Source: Burkholderia sp. H160
GTDB taxonomy: Bacteria; Pseudomonadota; Gammaproteobacteria; Burkholderiales; Burkholderiaceae
Reading direction: 5' to 3'
Assembly: GCA_000173575.1 (NCBI GenBank)
Contig: ABYL01000040.1
Coordinates: 1 to 55,071 of the forward strand
DNA length: 55,071 nt
In this document: positions 42,027 through 48,815 of the stretch, in pieces
Numbering within the stretch: the stretch's first letter is position 1
Layout of the letters: every line of letters begins with the position of its first letter
Position numbers and translations under genes: made by a program
Notes under the pieces: model-generated
Seen by the model: only the letters and a program-made list of their open reading frames with translations
The model's database searches: none
What the model was told of the DNA's origin: nothing

Positions 42027-43176
42027 CATCGAGCTGCGCGAGCTGAAACTGTGCTCGGTATTCGAGACACGCGGAGTCCTGCCCAAGCTGGACGCATTCT
42101 GGCGGCTCGCGCGCGGCATCGTGTACGGCGCGCCATGCGCGTTACAGGTCGCGATGTTTTCGCACCGGCGGCATGCGAGCGCCCTTGCGCATGCGATCAA
42201 ATCATTCGCACCCGACTTCATATATATCGATGGGATTCGCCTCGTCGATCAACTGCAACACATTGCGCGGCTGACGGCGGGGCGGCCTATCATCGTGGAC
42301 TTCGATGATCTGATGTCGCGCCGTGCGACGGTATTGCGCCGCGCCGATATGCCGCTGTCAGCCGGCTACTTGACGAAATTCGTCCCCACGTCAGTGATGA
42401 AGCTCATTAACGCGCGCATCTTCCGTGATGCACTGTTGCGATATGAAGCGTTCTGTCTTGCACGCCACGAACGTGAAGCCGTCGAGGCTGCGCATGCCAT
42501 CACGCTTGTTTCGACGACCGACGCAGCCGCGCTCAGGCGCACGCTCGACGCGCACGCAAATCGCAAGGTGCATGTTATTGCTCCGCCGGTCTCAACCGTG
42601 CGCGGTCTGATGCGACCCAGGCATCCGCTACGCTTCGTGTTTATTGGCTCAGATAGACAACTGCAAAACCGCCTGTCGATTGAATATCTATGCAACGTTT
42701 GGCGACGCGCGACACCCGATGTCGAACTCGTGATTTACGGTCGTATGGTGCATCAACATCCTCCCGTGCAGAATGTACGGTTCGCTGGATTTGCGCCATC
42801 GCAAGCCGACGTCTATACGGAAAATTCCGTCGCGCTTTGTCCGGCGTTTCTCGCGGGCGGTATTAAATCGAAGGTGATGGAAGCCATCGCGCATGGATGC
42901 GTGCCGATTGGGAACGAAACCGCATTCGAAGGTCTTGGCTTTCACGAGCCAGCACTCGCGATGGATGCCGATGAGTTCGAGCGGTTCGTCGCGAACCCGT
43001 GGCCGCACATGGACGCCGCGTTGCAAGCTGCCGAGCGCTTCGCCGCCTGGTGCGAGACCGAGCATAGCGTGACAGTATTTGCAACGCGTTGGCGCAATCT
43101 TCTGAGCGAGCCGGCAGCATTACCCGGGCAGCCCGGCAGCGTAATCCTTCCTGCGCACGAGCCTTTCCATTTCTGA
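41920..43176 (+). CDS. Glycosyltransferase, GT4-like
   Basis: 418 residues: MVMTRDIPETASNGRERTLHFIRKAI at the N-terminus, DFIYIDGIRLVDQL and IVDFDDLMSRRA in the first domain, then HPLRFVFIGSDRQLQNRLSIEYL and CPAFLAGGIKSKVMEAIAHGCVPIGNETAFEGLGF in the donor domain. The last motif is typical of family 4 transferases. Its start lies 107 bases inside the preceding gene, an unusually long overlap. Confidence 0.8.
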   Translation: MRTRRVLMVMTRDIPETASNGRERTLHFIRKAIGIDIELRELKLCSVFETRGVLPKLDAFWRLARGIVYGAPCALQVAMFSHRRHASALAHAIKSFAPDFIYIDGIRLVDQLQHIARLTAGRPIIVDFDDLMSRRATVLRRADMPLSAGYLTKFVPTSVMKLINARIFRDALLRYEAFCLARHEREAVEAAHAITLVSTTDAAALRRTLDAHANRKVHVIAPPVSTVRGLMRPRHPLRFVFIGSDRQLQNRLSIEYLCNVWRRATPDVELVIYGRMVHQHPPVQNVRFAGFAPSQADVYTENSVALCPAFLAGGIKSKVMEAIAHGCVPIGNETAFEGLGFHEPALAMDADEFERFVANPWPHMDAALQAAERFAAWCETEHSVTVFATRWRNLLSEPAALPGQPGSVILPAHEPFHF

Positions 43177-43260
43177 TTCATTCATTGGGTAGGAAAGAGA
43201 AGAAAAGTACATGACACCAGGAGCGTGTCTTGAACGACATAAGAGACAAGGACGGGCAAC

Positions 43261-45054
43261 ATGAGACCGATCGTCTTCGGAGACCGTTTCGGATGGTTGC
43301 ACACCGGTTCGAGCGCGCGCGGTGTGGTGCTTTGCAACACGTACGGCCATGAGTATGTCTGGACTTACAACGGAATGCGTTATCTCGCTGATGAATTGTC
43401 GGCGCGAGGCATCTGGGTGTTGCGCTTCGATTATGCAGGCACGGGGAATTCAGCGGGTGCTGACGGCAAACCGGATCAATTCGAAGGAGCCGTGAGCGAC
43501 ATACATGCAGCTATCGACGTCTTGAAAAGCGAAACTGGCGTCGAGCATGTGACCCTGTGCGGGTTTCGTGTGGGCGCTGCATTTGCGCTTTGCGCTGCTC
43601 TGCAAAGGTCGGTCGACGATCTCGTGCTGCTCGCGCCCACGACGAGCGGGCGAGTCTACGTGCGCGAGCTTTCGATGGTACGCAAAACCTGGCTCGAGCA
43701 GCTTGCGCCGCCGTTGCGCGCGGCCCAGCAAGACAGTCCGTTCAGCGTGTTGGGGCAAGTCTATTCCGACGAGTTCAAGCGCTCGCTCGAGTCCATGGAT
43801 CTTCTATCGACCTTGAGCAAGGCGAAAGTTGCGCCCGCGCGGCGTGCGCTCGTTATGCCGGCACGAACGGGCGCGAATGATCCTCTCAGGGATGCCTTCG
43901 CGGCCCTCGGCGTGCAGGCCGAGACGCATCCGTTCGAGGGCCTCGCGGGCTTTATCCAGGAGACGGTCTATTCAGACTTGCCAGAAAAGACTTATGCCGA
44001 GGCGGTCGAATGGATGTCCGGCGGACGTGAAAGGGCCGCGCCTTCACGTATGGAGAGGCACTGGCCCGGCGACCTCCGCATCCAGACGCCCGAGGCGATA
44101 GAGCGGCCGGTATGCATCGGCGAAGCGGGACTTTTCGGCATCTTATGCGAACCGCGCACCGGCGCGAAGCACGGTCTGGCGTATCTGCTCGCGAACACGT
44201 CGGCGAGCGCCCACGTAGGCGATAGTCGCCTGTCAGTGCGCATCGCACGGGATCTGGCGCGCGGCGGTATCGCTTCATTGCGCTTCGATGCGCAGGGGCG
44301 TGGCGATAGTCCATCAGACGCCAATGCAAAACAATCGATCCGAGGGTTCGCGCAAGTCTATGATCCAGTCGCGACGGAAGACACAGCCGCCGCCGCGCGC
44401 TGGCTTACGCGCCAGGGCTATAAAACGGTTTTCGCTTTCGGCATCTGTTCGGGTGCATATCACGCGTTGAAGGCGAGCATCATCGAGACGGCGATCAAGG
44501 GCGTGGTCGCGATCAACATTCCGACCTTCAAGAAGCCGGAAGAAACGGCACTCGGTGCGCTACGTGACGCGGCGCACAATTCGATGGCCGGCTACGCGAT
44601 CTCGATGCTCGATCCTGACAAATGGAAGACCGTGCTGAGCGAGAAGAAATTGTTCCCGATCGTTCGTTTCGTCGTCGGCAATCTTTTGGCGCGTGTGCGC
44701 TCGCGTTTCGTCGGTGCGCTGCGTCTCCATGCGCGAAGCAATACGCCACCAAGGCAAGTGGCCGAACCGTTGCCGATGATGCGAGCGCTCGACGCCAAAG
44801 GCGTAAGAACGGTCCTCGTCCACGGCGCCTACGACGGGAGCATGGATCTGCTAGCCGCGAATTTCGGAAGTCGTGGCGCGCGCCTGGCGCGTTTTGCATC
44901 GATACGCGTAACCATTTTTGATGACATCGATCACGCGCTGTTTAATGCCGCTAATTCGGCGAAGGTGATTTCACTGTGCGACCGCGTGATCAAGGAAACG
45001 AGCGGCGCAGCAGACCAAACGAAGATTCCTGTGGGTGCACCTGCCGTTCTTTGA
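43261..45054 (+). CDS. Tandem alpha/beta-hydrolase protein with non-serine nucleophile elbows
   Basis: 597 residues with two alpha/beta-hydrolase domains. Domain 1 (about 1-250): YNGMRYLADELSARGIWVLRFDYAGTGNS and an elbow GFRVG with Arg103 where Ser is expected, probably inactive. Domain 2 (about 280-580): LARGGIASLRFDAQGRGDS and an elbow G-I-C-S-G with Cys396 as possible nucleophile. A plausible Asp lies near 529 (VHGAYDGSMD) and His558 in DDIDHALF. Similar hydrolases accompany exosortase/EPS loci. It may be an acyltransferase or esterase that modifies the polysaccharide, or a carrier-protein partner for the next operon. No signal peptide is present. Confidence 0.7.
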   Translation: MRPIVFGDRFGWLHTGSSARGVVLCNTYGHEYVWTYNGMRYLADELSARGIWVLRFDYAGTGNSAGADGKPDQFEGAVSDIHAAIDVLKSETGVEHVTLCGFRVGAAFALCAALQRSVDDLVLLAPTTSGRVYVRELSMVRKTWLEQLAPPLRAAQQDSPFSVLGQVYSDEFKRSLESMDLLSTLSKAKVAPARRALVMPARTGANDPLRDAFAALGVQAETHPFEGLAGFIQETVYSDLPEKTYAEAVEWMSGGRERAAPSRMERHWPGDLRIQTPEAIERPVCIGEAGLFGILCEPRTGAKHGLAYLLANTSASAHVGDSRLSVRIARDLARGGIASLRFDAQGRGDSPSDANAKQSIRGFAQVYDPVATEDTAAAARWLTRQGYKTVFAFGICSGAYHALKASIIETAIKGVVAINIPTFKKPEETALGALRDAAHNSMAGYAISMLDPDKWKTVLSEKKLFPIVRFVVGNLLARVRSRFVGALRLHARSNTPPRQVAEPLPMMRALDAKGVRTVLVHGAYDGSMDLLAANFGSRGARLARFASIRVTIFDDIDHALFNAANSAKVISLCDRVIKETSGAADQTKIPVGAPAVL

Positions 45055-45139
45055 CCGGCGCGCCCGAACGCTATTTCACTTCGGAACCATAGTAAAAAAT
45101 AGTAATAAGGCCACTCAGTTCGGCTGAAGATGTTCACCA

Positions 45140-45161
45140 TTTGTGTAACCTGACGCACAAA
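45140..45161 (+). promoter_or_regulatory. Inverted repeat upstream of the carrier-protein operon
   Basis: TTTGTG-N10-CACAAA in an AT-rich 200-base gap. It could be an operator for the five-gene operon that follows. No regulator gene is adjacent, so the call is tentative. Confidence 0.3.
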
Positions 45162-45263
45162 AATGTTGGCGGTGCCGGTGGTCTACTTATACCCATGCGA
45201 GGCGTGAGTTTCCTGTCTGATTTACCCACCGACGCCCAAACAATCACTATACATGGTGCATAT

Positions 45264-45506
45264 GTGAAAAAAGAACTGAGAGAAATCATCACAAAGGTTG
45301 CTCACCTCGACATATTGGCTGACAACATTTCTGACGATGCCGATCTCTATGAGATCGGTCTATCTTCGTTGAATACGATTCATCTGATGCTCGCAATCGA
45401 AGACCACTTTAATGTGGAAATCCCAGACCCGATGCTCAGTCGAAATCTTTTCCAGAGTATCAATTCGCTGGCCAACGCTATTACGCAATTGCAACTGGAC
45501 GCGTAA
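45264..45506 (+). CDS. Stand-alone acyl/aminoacyl carrier protein
   Basis: 80 residues from GTG 45264 (an ATG at 45195 would add 23 residues). Four-helix carrier-protein pattern with the phosphopantetheine site ADLYEIGLSSLNTIHLML. The modified serine is Ser35, counted from the GTG, and the IEDHFNVEIPDPMLSRNLFQSI helix 2-3 region is classical. With the chosen start, Ser35 falls at the position I recall for the Bradyrhizobium carrier protein that pairs with an amino acid:carrier-protein ligase. It heads a five-gene operon (gaps of 5 bases, then overlaps). It presumably carries an amino acid as thioester. Confidence 0.85.
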   Translation: MKKELREIITKVAHLDILADNISDDADLYEIGLSSLNTIHLMLAIEDHFNVEIPDPMLSRNLFQSINSLANAITQLQLDA

Positions 45507-45511
45507 CCCAT

Positions 45512-46756
45512 ATGAATACTCTCGAGTCCGATGTTGGTGATCAACAACCGTCGGTGACGCCCCAGGTCAGGCAACAGGCGACCATGGGTGAGAAGGGCGG
45601 CTACCCGCTAGACAAAGCCGCTCTCGTTGTCGCACAAACCTGCGCCCGGTTTTCTGAAGCCGTGGATCGCGACGCGAGGTTTCCGACCGAAGCAGTCAAC
45701 GCCATGCGTGAACACCGCCTGCTCGGCGCAATGGTTCCCAGGGAACTCGGCGGGGAAGGGGCCTCACTTGATGCAGTCGCATCAGCCTGTCGAATTCTCG
45801 CCCAAGCCTGTTCATCGGCGGGGATGGTATATGCCATGCACCAGATTCAGGTTCGGTGCATAGCCAGACACGCGTTGTCAGAGGAGTGGCATCGGCAGTT
45901 CCTCAGGGAGTTAGCAAGACATGAGTGGTTGCTGGCATCGGCGACATCCGAAGAAGGGGTTGGGGGCAATCTTCGCAACAGCCAATGCGCAATTGAGGCG
46001 AAACACGATTCATTCACCCTTCACAAGCTTGCTCCCGTCATTTCATATGGCGCACATGCCGACGCAATTCTTGCGACGGCTAGAAAGGATTCGTCGGCGC
46101 CGGCAACAGAGCAGGTGCTCGTCACGCTCTTGCGAGAAGACGCGACATTGACTCGCCGTAGTGAATGGGACACTTTCGGGATGCGGGGCACCTGCAGCGA
46201 AGGGTTTGCCGTCGACGCGCACGGGCAAGTGCAGCAGATACTTCCGGTGCCATTTAGTGAAATCGCCGAACGGACCATGGTGCCGACGTCCCACATCCTT
46301 TGGGCATCAGTGTGGACTGGCATTGCGAACGACGCGTTTTTACGCGCCCATCGCTTTTTCCGCGCACAGATGCAAAAGAACAATGGTGACAATGGGCCCG
46401 CGGGAAGACGCATTGCCGAGGCGCTTGCGTTACTGCAAGCGATGCAAGCGCGTGTGGACAGCGCATTGCGCCTGCAGTCAAAACAAGGACGCGAACGCTC
46501 ATGGTCAGAGTCCATGTCCGATGCCGCCGAGATCAATACGTTGAAGACCTTCGTGTCGACAACCGCACTGCAAGTCGTTTTTCATGCGGTGATGATCTGT
46601 GGAATGGCGGCGTACAAAAATGGGACGCCATTCAGCCTGAACCGTCACATCCGTGACCTGTATTCGGCACCGTTGATGATCAGTAACGATCGCATCGACC
46701 TCAACACAGCCAACCTTCTGCTCGCGCAACGTACGCTAACTCCGGAGAGAGAGTAA
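45512..46756 (+). CDS. Acyl-CoA-dehydrogenase-like flavoprotein acting on carrier-bound substrate
   Basis: 414 residues with the acyl-CoA dehydrogenase fold: EHRLLGAMVPRELGGEGASLDAVASACRILAQACSSAGMVYAMH, HEWLLASATSEEGVGGNLRNSQCAIEA (FAD loop), SEWDTFGMRGTCSEGFAVDAHG and a helical C-terminal domain ending RDLYSAPLMISNDRIDLNTANLL. It lies 5 bases after the carrier protein and shares its last base with the ligase start. By analogy with prolyl-carrier oxidases of antibiotic pathways, it may desaturate the aminoacyl thioester on the carrier. That reaction is inference; the fold is clear. Confidence 0.82.
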   Translation: MNTLESDVGDQQPSVTPQVRQQATMGEKGGYPLDKAALVVAQTCARFSEAVDRDARFPTEAVNAMREHRLLGAMVPRELGGEGASLDAVASACRILAQACSSAGMVYAMHQIQVRCIARHALSEEWHRQFLRELARHEWLLASATSEEGVGGNLRNSQCAIEAKHDSFTLHKLAPVISYGAHADAILATARKDSSAPATEQVLVTLLREDATLTRRSEWDTFGMRGTCSEGFAVDAHGQVQQILPVPFSEIAERTMVPTSHILWASVWTGIANDAFLRAHRFFRAQMQKNNGDNGPAGRRIAEALALLQAMQARVDSALRLQSKQGRERSWSESMSDAAEINTLKTFVSTTALQVVFHAVMICGMAAYKNGTPFSLNRHIRDLYSAPLMISNDRIDLNTANLLLAQRTLTPERE

Positions 46757-47730
46757 TGAGCGATTCATGTACCGTTGAAGACCGTCCGATCCGCGGGTTC
46801 TCCGCCAGCAATGACCGTCCCGGCGTCAATTCACTGAGAGATGAGTTGGTTGAAGCGGGATTGTTGATACCGACAGGTGTGCAGGGGCTTTTCGGTCGCG
46901 ACGAGCGGTTTGAACAGGTGGTCGAGGCCATCGATTCACTCGTCACCCGCCTGGGTGCCGATCAGAATGCCGAGGTGTTGCGCTTTCCACCGGCCATGAA
47001 CCGCGTCGATTTCGAGCGTAGCGAGTATTTGAAAGGCTTCCCGCAACTTGCGGGAACCGTTCACAGTTTTTGCGGCGGAGAGCACGAACAGCAACGCGTG
47101 TTGCAATGTCTCGACCGCGGCGATGACTGGACTGAATACCAGAAACCGACGTACGTCGTCATGACCCCAGCCGCTTGCTACCCCGTATATCCAGTCGTTG
47201 CGAAGCGGGGTTCGTTGCCGGAGGAGGGCCGCACAATCGACGTTATGTCGTATTGCTTCCGCCATGAACCATCGCTGGATCCGACCCGCATGCAATTGTT
47301 CCGGATGCGCGAATACGTGAGGTTTGGCACGCCGGCACAAATTATGGCATTCCGAAGCGAGTGGATGGAGCGCGGAACACGTCTGGCGTCAGTGCTCGAG
47401 TTGCCCAACAGCATCGACCTGGCCAATGACCCGTTCTTTGGACGAGGCGGCAAGATTGTCGCTCAGAGTCAGCGCGAGCAAAGCCTAAAGTTCGAGTTGC
47501 TGATTCCTATCGAGAGTGCGGACAAGCTCACCGCCTGTCTGAGTTTCAACTATCACATGGACCACTTTGGCCTGCTGTGGGGAATCAGGACCGGCGACCT
47601 GAGTGTCGCTCACACCGGCTGTGTCGGGTTCGGGCTGGAAAGACTCACGCTGGCGCTCTTCAGGCACCACGGTTTTGATATTGGTCGATGGCCCAAGACC
47701 GTTCGCGATGTATTGTGGGACAAACCATGA
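46756..47730 (+). CDS. Amino acid:[carrier protein] ligase (seryl-tRNA-synthetase-like)
   Basis: 324 residues, only the class II synthetase core with no tRNA-binding arm. Motif 2 is YCFRHEPSLDPTRMQLFRMRE, motif 3 is GCVGFGLERLTLALF. Predicted zinc ligands Cys141 (PAACYPVYP), Glu186 (MREYVRFG) and Cys289 (HTGCVGFG) are spaced 45 and 103 residues apart. As I recall, that is identical to Cys131/Glu176/Cys279 of the Bradyrhizobium enzyme. That family activates glycine or alanine with ATP and loads it on the phosphopantetheine arm of a small carrier protein. The carrier gene sits two genes upstream in the same operon. The amino acid used here cannot be read. Confidence 0.88.
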   Translation: MSDSCTVEDRPIRGFSASNDRPGVNSLRDELVEAGLLIPTGVQGLFGRDERFEQVVEAIDSLVTRLGADQNAEVLRFPPAMNRVDFERSEYLKGFPQLAGTVHSFCGGEHEQQRVLQCLDRGDDWTEYQKPTYVVMTPAACYPVYPVVAKRGSLPEEGRTIDVMSYCFRHEPSLDPTRMQLFRMREYVRFGTPAQIMAFRSEWMERGTRLASVLELPNSIDLANDPFFGRGGKIVAQSQREQSLKFELLIPIESADKLTACLSFNYHMDHFGLLWGIRTGDLSVAHTGCVGFGLERLTLALFRHHGFDIGRWPKTVRDVLWDKP

Positions 47731-48815
47731 GCAGCCTGTTCGCTCAGGCAGGTGATCCGGATGCCGTGAAATTTACCGAGGCACGGCAACGGGCCATCAA
47801 CTACCGACCTCATCCGTTGCACGGCCCACAGATGGTCTGGAAGCAAAGTAATTGCTATGTGGATATGTGGATCGAGGTGCTCTCGCGGTGGGGTTTGGAT
47901 CCGCACGCTGCATTGCCCTTCACCGTCGCACAGGATTTCGAAGGCGATCAGTTCACGTTCTTCAAGTTCCCGCTTGCAGATCTCGAACTGTTGTATGGGA
48001 TCGTTGTACAGGAACACGCAATCTTCGAGCCAATTCATCTGCATGTTGAGAGACAGATAGAGCGCGGCCATCTGATGCTGGTTGAAGTCGACGCGTGGTA
48101 TTTGCCGGACACTCAGGGCGTAAGCTATCGAGAACAGCACACAAAGACCACCATTTGTATCGACGCAATCGATCCGGGCGGCCGCCAACTCGGTTACTTT
48201 CACAACACCGGCTATTATCTCGCGACCGCTTCCGACTACGACGGGTTGCTGAACGTCGCATCCGTCGGCGGGTTGCCGCTTCCTCCGTATGTCGAATGCG
48301 CGAAACGTCGCTTCGAGCCACTCGATGGAGTACGGATGCGAGACGCATCGCGCTCACTACTTCGACTACACCTGCAGCGCAGACCCGGCGTGAATCCGAT
48401 TGGCGCTTTTCGGCAGGCTTTTGCCCGCGATGCCAAAGAAATCGCCGCGCGGCCGACGTCGTACTTTCACGCGTACTCGTTCAACACGCTCAGACAACTC
48501 GGTTCGAATTTTGACTTGCTGGGTCGCTATCTGCGCTGGCTTGACGCAAGCGGCGACAGCGACGCCGGCATGCTCGGCGCGCAAATCGCGGCGTGCGACA
48601 CCATCGCATCGGAGTCGATGGTGCTCGAATTCCGCCTCGCACGAGCCAGCGCGCGAGGCAGAGAGGATAGGGGGGAAAGCAGCCTCGACATTCTGGAACA
48701 TGCTTACGAATTGCTTGTCGACGGTCTCGACAAAGCATTTTCGCCGACCGGGATCGAGGCCCAGGTGAAAGGGGGCATGCAGATTTCACAGCACAAGCGC
48801 TTGCTCATTCCATGA
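47727..48815 (+). CDS. DUF1839-like protein (possible BtrH/papain-like acyltransferase)
   Basis: 362 residues. The N-terminal region has a cysteine in WKQSNCYVDMWIEVLSRWGLDP followed by DFEGDQFTFFKFPLADLELLYGI. Further on comes LMLVEVDAWYLPDTQGVSYREQHTKTTICIDAIDP with a conserved-looking His. The order Cys...His...Asp recalls the BtrH-type acyltransferases, which move an acyl group from a carrier protein to an acceptor. I believe this corresponds to DUF1839, but I cannot check it. Coupled by ATGA to the ligase gene and to the glycosidase-like gene. The inferred role is transfer of the aminoacyl group from carrier to final acceptor. Confidence 0.6.
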   Translation: MSSLFAQAGDPDAVKFTEARQRAINYRPHPLHGPQMVWKQSNCYVDMWIEVLSRWGLDPHAALPFTVAQDFEGDQFTFFKFPLADLELLYGIVVQEHAIFEPIHLHVERQIERGHLMLVEVDAWYLPDTQGVSYREQHTKTTICIDAIDPGGRQLGYFHNTGYYLATASDYDGLLNVASVGGLPLPPYVECAKRRFEPLDGVRMRDASRSLLRLHLQRRPGVNPIGAFRQAFARDAKEIAARPTSYFHAYSFNTLRQLGSNFDLLGRYLRWLDASGDSDAGMLGAQIAACDTIASESMVLEFRLARASARGREDRGESSLDILEHAYELLVDGLDKAFSPTGIEAQVKGGMQISQHKRLLIP

